Positions 43,814 to 52,731 of a DNA stretch of 64,000 nucleotides are shown piece by piece. Under the pieces are notes generated by a model. The model was not told the origin of the DNA and did not search any database. It was given only the letters and a program-made list of their open reading frames with translations. The position numbers were made by a program, and so were the translations under genes. Source of the stretch: Tolypothrix campylonemoides VB511288. GTDB lineage: Bacteria > Cyanobacteriota > Cyanobacteriia > Cyanobacteriales > Nostocaceae. Every line of letters starts with the position of its first letter. Position 1 is the stretch's first letter. The stretch lies in NCBI GenBank assembly GCA_000828075.3, contig JXCB02000023.1, positions 947,468 through 1,011,467 of the forward strand, in the 5' to 3' direction.

Positions 43814-44315
43814 AAAAGAACAAGGATTTTCGGCTTAGAGACAAGCGGCTTACTGTAATAGGAGCTTCGATGCACACTTGTAGCATATATTGGAGATTGC
43901 TTGCGAATTTAGTTTTTATCACTCTTATTTCAGTGAGGCTGATTGAAACGCATCTCTACAGTTTCTTTACATATGCAACAGCAATCATACCACCTGTCAT
44001 CTATCAAAATAGATACCTGCCTCAATTGCTCCTAAATTGTAAAGGGGACTGAGGATTGGGGATTAGGGATTAGGGATTGGCGATTGGGTAAGGGAGCCTC
44101 AAAATTATATCCGGGGCAATAAAGCCCTCCCCAAGTCGGGAGCATTTGCCCAGATCGCCAGTTCCCAGTACCCGGTTCTAGGGAGGAATGCCGCGACCAG
44201 TTAAATCACCAGCAAATGTAACGAAAAGTAACGAAGTTGACAATAGATTGGAACAGGTAAGGAATTGTATCAGTCTTGGTACATTATAAAACAGTGTTCC
44301 CTAGACAAATCAGCC
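43814..44315. other. Intergenic region before the CBS gene with heptamer repeats
   Basis: Divergent promoter region of pyrB and the CBS-domain gene. It contains a GATTAGG heptamer tract at 44050-44088, then a G/C-rich patch (CCAGATCGCCAGTTCCCAGTACCC). No gene or RNA was recognised. Confidence 0.5.
44050..44088. repeat. GATTAGG heptamer tract
   Basis: Tandem GGATTAGGGATT-type units, another STRR family member. Confidence 0.7.
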
Positions 44316-45248
44316 ATGCAACTTGATGACCTGCTGCTGGGTGAACCAGCAATAGAGGCGGCAATAGACTATAATCCACTGACTGTTGCACCAAAGACAT
44401 TGCTGGTAGATGTCATTGCTGTAATGAATCAAAAGCGAATTCAAAGTTGCTCATTATCAAGTGTTGCACCATTAGATGCAATGACCGTACAACAGACAGG
44501 CTCTAGCTGTGTCTTAGTCATGGACAAAACAGAGTTACTGGGAATTTTTACAGAACGGGATATTGTACGGCTAACGGCAGATGGCATCGACTTTGGCAAG
44601 GTGACAATAGCTGAAGTCATGACGCAACCAGTGATCACCCTACAGCAAGCTGCTTTTAAAGATGTTTTTGCTGCTTTGTTCTTATTCCGGCGCTATCGCA
44701 TTCGTCATCTACCGATAGTAGGAGAAAAAAACGAAGTTATTGGTGTCGTTTCTCACGAAAGTATTCGTAGCATTTTACGCCCTATTCATCTCCTGAAATT
44801 CATGCGTGTGGCAGATGTCATGACAACTCAAGTGATTCGTGCCCCAATGACAGCTTCGGTATTGAGTTTAGCTCAGGTGATGGCAGAGTTTCGGATTAGC
44901 TGTGTCGTGATTACTGAGGAACAACTACAGTCAGATTTGAGACAATTTGTTCACATTCCCGTGGGAATTGTCACTGAACAAGACATTGTGCAATTTCAGG
45001 CAATGCAAGTAAATTTATCTGAAGTTCTAGCGCAGACTATAATGAGTCAATCGCTATTTGTGCTAAGTCCTGAGGATTCTTTATGGACTGCTCTTGCCGA
45101 GATGCAACGGCAACATCCGCGAAGATTAGTGGTATCTTGGGATGGAGGAACAGGATTAGGCATTGTAACTCAAAGCAGCTTGCTGCGAGTCCTTGATCCA
45201 GTTCAAATGTACAGTGTTATCCAAACTTTGCAGAACACAGTGAGGTAG
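44316..45248 (+). CDS. Protein with four CBS domains
   Basis: 310 residues from the ATG at 44316 (MQLDDLLLGEPAIEAAI). Four CBS motifs follow in sequence: DYNPLTVAPKTLLVDVIAVM...GIFTERDIVRLT; VMTQPVITLQQAAFKDVF...GVVSHESIRSIL; VMTTQVIRAPMTASVLSL...GIVTEQDIVQF; IMSQSLFVLSPEDSLWTALA...GIVTQSSLLRVL. CBS pairs bind adenine nucleotides. No effector domain is attached. In other cyanobacteria such quadruple CBS segments form the sensor ends of kinases; here it is a free sensor, and its partner is not encoded next door. Confidence 0.85.
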   Translation: MQLDDLLLGEPAIEAAIDYNPLTVAPKTLLVDVIAVMNQKRIQSCSLSSVAPLDAMTVQQTGSSCVLVMDKTELLGIFTERDIVRLTADGIDFGKVTIAEVMTQPVITLQQAAFKDVFAALFLFRRYRIRHLPIVGEKNEVIGVVSHESIRSILRPIHLLKFMRVADVMTTQVIRAPMTASVLSLAQVMAEFRISCVVITEEQLQSDLRQFVHIPVGIVTEQDIVQFQAMQVNLSEVLAQTIMSQSLFVLSPEDSLWTALAEMQRQHPRRLVVSWDGGTGLGIVTQSSLLRVLDPVQMYSVIQTLQNTVR

Positions 45249-45351
45249 CTACAACAAAGGAGTTATTGTGTTTGTAGTAGTAGCAGGAGCGATCGCAACT
45301 GCAAAGCTGTCACTGCTAGGCTAAACTTGTAGCACTCAGAGACTTACCCTC

Positions 45352-46026
45352 ATGTCTGTTGCTAAAGATTTAGAAAGCCCAAAACCAAAAGATGTTATCT
45401 TTCCTCCAGGTGATTTATATAGTGACGAACCGCCTTTGGAGACTGACTTACATCTGCGCCAGATGATTTTGCTGATTCAATGCTTGGAGTGGTGGTGGCG
45501 AAACCGCAATGACTTTTACGTAGCTGGTAATCTTACTATCTACTACAGTCCACGCCAGCGCAAATCTGAGGACTTCCGGGGAGCAGATTTTTTTGTTGTG
45601 CTAGGAACCGAACGCAAACCCCGCAAAAGTTGGGTTGTTTGGGAGGAAGATGGTAAGTATCCGAATGTGATTATAGAAGTTCTTTCGGATACTACAGCGG
45701 CGACTGATAAAGATTTAAAAAAACAAATTTATCAAGATATCTTTCGTACACCAGATTACTTCTGGTTTGATCCAAACACTATGGAATTTGCAGGATTCCA
45801 TAGTGTTGATGGTGAATACCAACCATTGGAAGCAAACCCTCAAGGCTGGCTGTGGAGTCAACAGCTCGGTTTATACTTAGGTATTCATCAGCAAAAATTG
45901 CGCTTTTTTACTCCGAATGGGCAACTCGTTCCTACACCAGAAGAAGTTGCTCTTCAAGAAACGCAACGAGCTGAGCGCTTAGCCGCAAAGCTGCGAGAAT
46001 TAAATATTGATCCTGATGCTTTGTAG
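45352..46026 (+). CDS. Uma2 family (DUF820) endonuclease-like protein
   Basis: 224 residues with the PD-(D/E)XK-like Uma2 core: GADFFVVLG (acidic), NVIIEVLSDTTAATD and KKQIYQDI-RTPDYFWFDP. The Glu and Lys/Gln positions match the metal-nuclease fold of this family. Uma2 proteins are abundant in cyanobacteria; their biological role is unsettled. The last ~25 residues are Ala/Glu/Arg-rich and probably a short coiled coil (ERLAAKLRELNIDP). Confidence 0.85.
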   Translation: MSVAKDLESPKPKDVIFPPGDLYSDEPPLETDLHLRQMILLIQCLEWWWRNRNDFYVAGNLTIYYSPRQRKSEDFRGADFFVVLGTERKPRKSWVVWEEDGKYPNVIIEVLSDTTAATDKDLKKQIYQDIFRTPDYFWFDPNTMEFAGFHSVDGEYQPLEANPQGWLWSQQLGLYLGIHQQKLRFFTPNGQLVPTPEEVALQETQRAERLAAKLRELNIDPDAL

Positions 46027-46045
46027 CGTCTCCTTATTAAAAAGA

Positions 46046-46086
46046 AAGAAGAGAGAAGAGAAAAGAGAAAAGAGAAAAGAGAAAAG
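46046..46086. repeat. Tandem GAGAAAA heptamer repeat
   Basis: Five to six tandem units of AGAGAAA/GAGAAAA follow the Uma2 gene. Confidence 0.75.
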
Positions 46087-46138
46087 ATAGAGCTTTTTCT
46101 TTCTTGACTCTTGACTCTTCGCTCTTATTGCTTGACTC

Positions 46139-46351
46139 TTAAGTATCTTCGGGAAAAACCCATTTGGGAGGTTCCATGAGTCTTTTGAGTCGTGCTGCTT
46201 CAGCTATTTCGTGCATTTTGTCTAAAGGAGTCTCTTGGATGAACTTTGATGCAGCCTCTACATAGGATTTCTCATCTACAGCGCTGTCGTTGGTTTTGGT
46301 TTCAGGATTATTAACTTTATCCTCTTCCACGCAAACCTCCTCGTTTGTCAT
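46139..46351 (-). CDS. Small hypothetical protein
   Basis: 70 residues, acidic N-terminal half, then a helical KMHEIAEAARLKRLMEPPKW near the C-terminus. No family recognised; no ribosome-binding feature beyond GAGG upstream. It occupies the gap between the Uma2 gene and mnmE. Confidence 0.5.
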   Translation of the reverse strand: MTNEEVCVEEDKVNNPETKTNDSAVDEKSYVEAASKFIQETPLDKMHEIAEAARLKRLMEPPKWVFPEDT

Positions 46352-46546
46352 TATGAGAACGGCAGTGAAACAAAAAGACTTGTCTTTGTCTAGTAAATAT
46401 TAACCTTGTCGCTGTCCTGTGTGAGCTTGTATTCAACATTTCTAAAATCAAATCAAAAATCAAAAATCAAAAATACTATAGAAATGTTATGATGCAACTT
46501 CTCTACAATCGAAGATAGATTCAATATCTTGGTTAAAAGGGCGCAA

Positions 46547-47929
46547 ATGTCGGAAATCTTTGCTACTACTGGAACTATCGCCGCGATCGCCACTGCTGTT
46601 GTTCCCCAACAGGGGAGCGTTGGAATTGTGCGCGTATCTGGTTTGCAAGCAACGTCCATCGCCCAAACTCTTTTCTTTGCACCAGGGCGTCAAGTTTGGC
46701 AATCTCACCGCATCCTTTACGGTTACATCCGCCATCCCCAAACGCAGCAACTGGTGGATGAAGCACTAATGCTCATCATGAAAGCACCCCGTTCCTACAC
46801 CCGTGAAGATGTGGTGGAATTCCACTGTCACGGGGGAATTATGGCGGTGCAGCAGGTGTTGCAACTTTGTCTGGAAAATGGCGCAAGACTAGCACAACCA
46901 GGAGAATTTACCCTGCGGGCGTTTTTGAATGGGCGACTCGATTTGACTCAAGCAGAAAGTATTGCCGATTTGGTAGGAGCGCGATCGCCTCAAGCAGCAC
47001 AAACAGCACTCGCCGGTTTGCAGGGAAAATTAGCTCATCCTATCCGTCAGTTACGCGCTAGCTGTTTGGATATTTTGGCAGAAATCGAAGCGAGGATAGA
47101 TTTTGAGGAAGATTTACCCCCGTTGGATTATAAGGTCATCGTATCAGAAATCGAGAGAATTTCAAAAGACGTATCCCGAATTCTCGCAACCGCTGATAAA
47201 GGTGAACTGCTGCGCACAGGTTTGAAAGTGGCGATCGTTGGGCGTCCGAATGTCGGAAAATCAAGTTTGTTGAACGCTTGGAGCAGAAGCGATCGAGCGA
47301 TCGTCACTGAGCTACCAGGTACAACCCGCGATGTTGTAGAATCGCAGTTGGTTGTTGGTGGAATTCCCGTGCAGGTACTAGATACAGCAGGAATTCGGGA
47401 AACACAAGACCAAGTAGAAAAGATAGGGGTCGAGCGATCGCGCCGTACTGCGAGTGCAGCCGACTTAGTGCTTTTAACCATTGACGCCCAAACAGGTTGG
47501 ACAGCAGCAGACCAAGAAATCTATGAACAAGTACAACACCGTCCATTAATTTTGGTGATTAACAAAATCGACTTAGCATCACCAGAAGGAGTGCAATATC
47601 CAACAAGTATCAACCACATTGTCAAAACAGCAGCCGCTCAAAATCAAGGTATTGAAGCTCTAGAAGCAGCGATTTTGGAACAAGTGCAAGCTGGAAAAGT
47701 ACAAGCTGCTGATTTGGATTTAGCAATTAACCAACGACAAGCAGCAGCATTGGTAAAAGCGAAAACATCTCTAGAACAGGTGCAAGCGACAATTACCCAG
47801 CAGTACCCTCTTGATTTCTGGACAATTGACTTAAGGGGTGCAATTCAGGCTTTAGGGGAAATTACGGGTGAAGAAGTGACAGAATCAGTACTTGATAGGA
47901 TTTTTAGTAAATTTTGTATTGGCAAATAA
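46547..47929 (+). CDS. mnmE: tRNA modification GTPase MnmE
   Basis: 460 residues from the ATG at 46547; an upstream TTG adds six residues that are not needed. It starts [20 protein letters not shown], the usual MnmE N-terminus. It has the G-domain motifs GRPNVGKSS (G1), DTAGI (G3) and NKID (G4), and ends in CIGK, the conserved C-terminal cysteine motif. With MnmG it makes 5-carboxymethylaminomethyl uridine at the wobble base. An ATCAAAA heptamer tract (about 46446-46474) lies upstream. Confidence 0.95.
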   Translation: MSEIFATTGTIAAIATAVVPQQGSVGIVRVSGLQATSIAQTLFFAPGRQVWQSHRILYGYIRHPQTQQLVDEALMLIMKAPRSYTREDVVEFHCHGGIMAVQQVLQLCLENGARLAQPGEFTLRAFLNGRLDLTQAESIADLVGARSPQAAQTALAGLQGKLAHPIRQLRASCLDILAEIEARIDFEEDLPPLDYKVIVSEIERISKDVSRILATADKGELLRTGLKVAIVGRPNVGKSSLLNAWSRSDRAIVTELPGTTRDVVESQLVVGGIPVQVLDTAGIRETQDQVEKIGVERSRRTASAADLVLLTIDAQTGWTAADQEIYEQVQHRPLILVINKIDLASPEGVQYPTSINHIVKTAAAQNQGIEALEAAILEQVQAGKVQAADLDLAINQRQAAALVKAKTSLEQVQATITQQYPLDFWTIDLRGAIQALGEITGEEVTESVLDRIFSKFCIGK

Positions 47930-47977
47930 ACCGCGTTCGCGAAGCGTGTCCGAAGGACACGCTTCGCGAACGCGGTT
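47929..47977. terminator. 23-bp-stem hairpin just after mnmE
   Basis: The arm starting AACCGCGTTCGCGAAGCG (47929-47951) is exactly complementary to 47955-47977, leaving the loop GAA. It begins at the last base of the mnmE stop. The TTCGCGAAGC core recurs elsewhere as small palindromes. This is a very stable structure, likely to end or stabilise the mnmE mRNA. Confidence 0.6.
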
Positions 47978-48074
47978 CGTTGATACGAAGTTGTAGTCGT
48001 ATATGAAACTAAGGCAGGCTTTTCATCTGCCACTAGATAATTTAGATTTATTTAGAAAGTTTGTGAATAAAACA

Positions 48075-48845
48075 ATGTCTTTTCTCGAAAAAATTAACAA
48101 CGCCAATGCATTAATCGTAGGAGCAAGCCAAGGCATTGGTTTAGGCTTTGTACAAAAATTATTGCAAGATGACAGGTTTGCCAAGGTTTATGCAACTTAT
48201 CGTCAGCCAGAGTCTGCTTCCGAATTATTAAATCTTAAAGATGAATATTCTGACAAATTAACTTGTCTGTCGATGGATATTACTGATGAATCACAGATTG
48301 TTGAAGTTGTTCAACAGATAAGTACAGCAGTCAATAAGCTTCACTTAGTTGTCAACTGTGTAGGATTGCTGCATGAGGAGACATTGCAACCAGAAAAAAG
48401 TTTAAAACGTATTAATCCAGAGTATTTGATGCGCTATTTCCAAGTCAATAGTATTGGAGCTATCCTGCTTGCCAAACATCTTTTACCCCTATTTCGTCAT
48501 CATGAACGCAGTGTTTTTGGCAGTATTTCTGCTAAGGTAGGCAGTATTAATGATAACCAGCTGGGAGGATGGTATGGTTATCGAGCCTCCAAAGCTGCAC
48601 TCAATATGTTAATGCGAACAGCAGCAATTGAGTACAAAAGAAGTAGCCCTAAGACTGTAGTAGTCATGTTACACCCTGGGACAACCAATACTCGCCTTTC
48701 TCGTCCATTTCAGGCAAGTGTACCTCCTGAAAAATTATTTTCAGTGGAACGTACAGTTAACCAATTGCTAGCTGTCATCGAACAGCTTCAAGATGGCGAT
48801 AGCGGGCAGTTTTTTTCCTGGGATGGTAGCCGCTTACCTTGGTAG
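48075..48845 (+). CDS. SDR family oxidoreductase
   Basis: 256 residues from the ATG at 48075; the frame is open to 48003, with an extra N-terminal 24 residues possible. NAD(P)-binding GASQGIGLGF is near 16-25, NCVGLL replaces the usual NNAG, a catalytic Ser precedes the active site, and Y/K lie in YGYRASKAALNM. It resembles cyclohexanone/C-factor-type SDRs. The substrate is unknown. It sits alone after the mnmE hairpin. Confidence 0.84.
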   Translation: MSFLEKINNANALIVGASQGIGLGFVQKLLQDDRFAKVYATYRQPESASELLNLKDEYSDKLTCLSMDITDESQIVEVVQQISTAVNKLHLVVNCVGLLHEETLQPEKSLKRINPEYLMRYFQVNSIGAILLAKHLLPLFRHHERSVFGSISAKVGSINDNQLGGWYGYRASKAALNMLMRTAAIEYKRSSPKTVVVMLHPGTTNTRLSRPFQASVPPEKLFSVERTVNQLLAVIEQLQDGDSGQFFSWDGSRLPW

Positions 48846-49308
48846 GATTAGAGAAAAGAAAAGAGCTGTTGGCAAATAAGAATTAGTATTCGGAAATATC
48901 TAGATTCGTAAAGGAGTAAGGTTATATTTAGAGAAAAAAAAGGTTAAGTAAAGATTATTTATAATAATTCTAGCTTGCATACACCACAACGTAGGGGCAC
49001 AGTATACTGTGCCCCTACAAACGTTTCTGTTGAAAGTGTTATCGAATGTGATAAGTTTCTTGTAATTAGTGTATTAGTGTATTGATATTCTAATGCTTTA
49101 TTTAGATGCGGTTAAATTTCGGTTAAATATTCAATTTGGCAGCGAAACAAATTTGTATCAATAGCGTGAAAAATGTGTAGACAATTACCATGTTTTCGTT
49201 AAAAATGAATTTTGAAAAGCTGTGTTTTTTTGTTTGGTTTGTTTATAGTTCATTTTCGTTCGGCTCATTAAATTTGACGTTGCACTTTTAACGACACTTC
49301 CTAATTTT
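48846..49308. other. Intergenic region before phoD with a palindrome
   Basis: 463 bp without a gene. It holds a perfect 28-bp palindrome at 48991-49018 and A/T-rich stretches. phoD promoter elements probably lie in its last 150 bp; no PhoB-type box was identified with confidence. Confidence 0.45.
48991..49018. repeat. Perfect 28-bp palindrome (GTAGGGGCACAGTA arm)
   Basis: GTAGGGGCACAGTA is followed by its exact reverse complement. This belongs to the same broad class as the GTAGAGACG palindrome at 42783. Confidence 0.7.
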
Positions 49309-50898
49309 ATGCAATCCAATCCACTCAAGCTAAACCGTCGCCAGTTCTTGCTACGTTCAGCCCTTACCAGTGGTGGAATTATTGCCACAAACTTTTTATC
49401 AAAATCAAGAGTTTTCGCTCAAGCACCTGCCATAATCACATCTGAGAAACTGCGTCCCACCATACCTTATGGAGTCGCCAGTGGTGATATCAACGGCAAT
49501 AGGGCTGTGATTTGGAGTCGGAGCGATCGCCCAGCCCGGATAGTTGTAGAATACGCAACAGATGAATCTTTCCGTGGTGCGCAGCGTGTTGTTGGACCAA
49601 ATGCCCTTGAAGCCAGCGACTATACAGCAAAAGTTTATCTCAAAAATCTGCCATCAAGTCAGCAGATATTTTACAAGGTAACTTTTCAAGGCTTAGATGA
49701 TACAAAAATCTACTCAGAACCTGTCGTAGGTACTTTCCGAACTCCCCCTGCATATGGGCGAGATATCTTGTTTGCTTGGTCAGGGGATACTGCTGGTCAA
49801 GGATGGGGTATTAATCCGGAGTTTGGTGGTATGAAAATTTATGAAACAATCCGGCAAGTCAATCCAGACTTTTTTATCCATTCCGGCGACACTATTTATG
49901 CCGATAATCCCATCCAAGCTGAAGTTAAGCTAGATGACGGTAGCATCTGGAAAAACATCACCACACCAGAAAAATCAAAAGTTGCCGAAACCTTAGCAGA
50001 ATTTCGTGGTAACTATATATACAACTTATTGGATGAAAACGTCCGTCGCTTCAACGCCCAAGTTCCCATACTAGCGCAATGGGACGACCACGAGGTAACA
50101 AATAACTGGTATCCAGGCGAGATACTCCAAGATAATCGCTACACAGTTAAGGACGTTTCCTTGCTAGCAGAGCGAGGAAATCAAGCATTTTTAGAATACT
50201 TTCCCATTGGGATTAATGGCGATGACCCAAGCAGAATTTATCGCTCCTTCAAGTATGGTCCTAACTTAGAAATTTTCATGATTGATAAACGCAGTTACCG
50301 GGGACCAAACACAGAGAATCGCCAGACTGAACAAAGTGCAGAAACGGCATTTTTAGGGAATGCACAGGTGCGTTGGTTAAAAAACCAATTGCGGAAATCA
50401 ACAGCAACATGGAAAATCATTGCAAGTGATATGCCGGTTGGATTAGTTGTTCCAGACGGTTCCACCGCCTTTGAGAACTTAGCCAACGGAGACGGACCAG
50501 CCTTGGGACGGGAACTAGAATTAGCTGATTTATTACGTTTCATCAAACGAGCCGATATTAAGAATGTCGTTTGGTTAACTGCTGACGTGCATTATGCAGC
50601 AGCACACTACTACGACCCCAACAAAGCCCAGTTTCAAGACTTCAAACCCTTTTGGGAGTTTGTTGCAGGTCCTATGAACTCTGGTACATTTGGACCAAAT
50701 AGACTTGACAATACCTTTGGTCCAGAGGTGAAGTTTCTTACTATACCTACAGATTTGACACCAAATCGACCTCCAAGTGCAGGTTTGCAATTTTTTGGCA
50801 CAGTCAAAATTGATGGTTATACACAAGTGATGACAGTCGCATTAATTAACTTGGAAGGAAAAACCCTCTACAGTGTAGATTTACCGCCGGAAAAATAA
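49309..50898 (+). CDS. phoD: PhoD-family alkaline phosphatase, Tat-exported
   Basis: 529 residues. A twin-arginine signal (LNRRQFLLRSALTSGG) directs it to the Tat pathway. The PhoD phosphodiesterase/monoesterase motifs follow: SGDTIYADNP, QWDDHEVTNNWYPG and TADVHYAAAHYY near the C-terminus. PhoD uses Fe3+/Ca2+ and releases phosphate from phosphoesters in the periplasm or outside. It is monocistronic. Confidence 0.92.
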   Translation: MQSNPLKLNRRQFLLRSALTSGGIIATNFLSKSRVFAQAPAIITSEKLRPTIPYGVASGDINGNRAVIWSRSDRPARIVVEYATDESFRGAQRVVGPNALEASDYTAKVYLKNLPSSQQIFYKVTFQGLDDTKIYSEPVVGTFRTPPAYGRDILFAWSGDTAGQGWGINPEFGGMKIYETIRQVNPDFFIHSGDTIYADNPIQAEVKLDDGSIWKNITTPEKSKVAETLAEFRGNYIYNLLDENVRRFNAQVPILAQWDDHEVTNNWYPGEILQDNRYTVKDVSLLAERGNQAFLEYFPIGINGDDPSRIYRSFKYGPNLEIFMIDKRSYRGPNTENRQTEQSAETAFLGNAQVRWLKNQLRKSTATWKIIASDMPVGLVVPDGSTAFENLANGDGPALGRELELADLLRFIKRADIKNVVWLTADVHYAAAHYYDPNKAQFQDFKPFWEFVAGPMNSGTFGPNRLDNTFGPEVKFLTIPTDLTPNRPPSAGLQFFGTVKIDGYTQVMTVALINLEGKTLYSVDLPPEK

Positions 50899-50942
50899 AC
50901 CGCAAAGACGCATTAGACGCGCAGCAGCGTGCTGTAAGCTAG

Positions 50943-50977
50943 AGCGCGAAGAACCTTCGTGTTGTTCGCGCTTTCAT
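50943..50977 (+). terminator. Hairpin after phoD
   Basis: AGCGCGAA pairs with TTCGCGCT over a 14-base loop and is followed by TTCATATTTTTT. It lies 45 bp past the stop codon. Confidence 0.6.
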
Positions 50978-51094
50978 ATTTTTTACTTGCATCAAGCGTG
51001 TAAATTTGCTGTTTCATATGCCTCTGCTTAAGAGCTCCTCTACTCCCGAAAGCTGTCATAATAGGTAATTCTTGGGTGAAAACGCAGTATTGTT

Positions 51095-51697
51095 TTATCC
51101 CTTCTGCGCCATCCACACTAGCATTCCCAGAATTTGCTCAACTGGAGGGAGTGGGTAATCGGTCAAATCGATTGTTACAGTCTGTCTCTCAAGTTTCAGA
51201 AATCTCCAGACAGTACCGCTACTCACACTGCCATAAATGCTGGGAATGAACTGAGCGTTTACCTCATTAAACTTTTGAGCAGCAACCATTTCGGCAATGC
51301 ACTGCCCAATCCCCCTGTTTAAATCTGCTTTTTTTGCCTCAACAATAACGACTGCTGGCGCTTCAATTTCTAACTGTTCTGGAGAACGACTGATAAGGAA
51401 ACCGCACACCCCATTAAGTCCAGCTTTTGGGTCAACAGTAAACTCAGCACCTGAGAAGACGCTGATTTGTCGTTGTAGAATCTTCCGCACCTCAACCAAA
51501 ACAGGACTGATAATTAATTCAGAACGAACTTTTTCCGTGCCAGTAGCAATTGCCAGTGGTAAACTTTCCTCTAAGAAGTCGGAGAGAGTTGCACTGGGTG
51601 CAATAGGAGCGATATCCGTCAAAAATCGGCTACCCTCTAGGGTGGTTAGACCAAAGGCTTGTTTTACCTTTCTGAGGGTGAACTCACTGTAGGACAC
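51095..51697 (-). CDS. PD-(D/E)XK-like hypothetical protein
   Basis: 200 residues. VVIVEAKKADLNRGIGQCIAEM has the E-x-K signature after a beta-strand seen in restriction-endonuclease-like folds; an upstream acidic residue (GAEFTVDPKAG) would complete the site. No nuclease specificity can be assigned. Proteins of this length and layout are common in cyanobacteria and are usually annotated as hypothetical. Confidence 0.6.
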   Translation of the reverse strand: MSYSEFTLRKVKQAFGLTTLEGSRFLTDIAPIAPSATLSDFLEESLPLAIATGTEKVRSELIISPVLVEVRKILQRQISVFSGAEFTVDPKAGLNGVCGFLISRSPEQLEIEAPAVVIVEAKKADLNRGIGQCIAEMVAAQKFNEVNAQFIPSIYGSVSSGTVWRFLKLERQTVTIDLTDYPLPPVEQILGMLVWMAQKG

Positions 51698-51936
51698 TTT
51701 AGTCTCTCCTGCTATTTATTCGTAGTGTATCCCGCCTATTTCTGGGATATATCAATCTACGCTCAGATAATTTTTGCTACAAAGCCAAATGATTATCAAC
51801 TGGTATATCTGTATCTACTCAACCAGAGCTATCACTGCAATATCCAATAGTACCCTTTTGTGTACCAAGCTAAATCCGAAATCTTCATAGACGCAGGTGA
51901 AGAATTTATCAGTAGTTCATTCGAGATAAGTTAGCT

Positions 51937-52410
51937 ATGGTAGCAGTAAACACCACCAATGACCCCATATTAAAGCTTGGTTCTGAAGGCGAAAAAGTTG
52001 AAGAGTTACAAAAACTGTTGAACAAAAGGCTCAATCGTAAGCAGGATGTCAAGGTTGATGGCGTTTTTGGTCCCAAGACAGAAGATGCTGTCAAAATTAT
52101 TCAATATCAATTCCTTCTCAAACAAGATGGCATTGTTGGTCCTCTGACTTGGAAATCTCTGCGTGCTAACGCCCCAGTAGATAAACCTACTTTGCGTCGT
52201 GGTAGCAGTGGCGAACAAGTTTCGATTGTGCAAAAAGTCTTGGAAGATGGCGGATATAACACTGGTGCAATTGATGGCAATTTTGGAGAGAAAACAGAAG
52301 CAGCAGTCAAAGCTTTTCAGAAAGATAAAAAACTAGTAACTGATGGCGTTATTGGTGATAAGACTTGGGAAGCTTTGAGTAAATTAGCGACTTTCCTAAC
52401 AGTAGATTAA
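51937..52410 (+). CDS. Peptidoglycan-binding (PG_binding_1) protein with two domains
   Basis: 157 residues with two tandem PGRP-binding-type repeats: LKLGSEGEKVEELQKLLNKR...VDGVFGPKTEDAV and LRRGSSGEQVSIVQKVLEDG...IDGNFGEKTEAAV. Each is a three-helix wall-binding module. There is no signal peptide and no catalytic domain. It binds glycan or peptide of the cell wall. A clear terminator follows the gene. Confidence 0.85.
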   Translation: MVAVNTTNDPILKLGSEGEKVEELQKLLNKRLNRKQDVKVDGVFGPKTEDAVKIIQYQFLLKQDGIVGPLTWKSLRANAPVDKPTLRRGSSGEQVSIVQKVLEDGGYNTGAIDGNFGEKTEAAVKAFQKDKKLVTDGVIGDKTWEALSKLATFLTVD

Positions 52411-52462
52411 AACTAAAGATTAAAACCTAATGGCTTCTCTATTTCTCCCATAACTTTACTTT

Positions 52463-52500
52463 CAAGCTCCTGCTGCGGTAGGAGCTTGTAATTTTATTTT
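52463..52500 (+). terminator. Intrinsic terminator after the peptidoglycan-binding gene
   Basis: CAAGCTCCT and AGGAGCTTG form a 9-bp stem with an 8-base loop, followed by TAATTTTATTTTTC. It lies 53 bp past the stop codon. Confidence 0.75.
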
Positions 52501-52731
52501 TCAGTTGTAGAGGATATTATATTGGCATTCCACCCTCTCTCGATCAGGAAGTTTACGGAATTTGCGGTAGGGTAAGTAATTAAGAGAAAAAATTTTTTCT
52601 TAAGATACAAATGGAGAGTTTTGATTTTAGCCAAAGCGTGGCAAAGCCTGCAGAGTCTTCTAAGCTTGATCAAACTTACCTTGAACAGAGTAGAGTCCTA
52701 CAAGACAACACAACTGTGCAGCGTCAAACTC

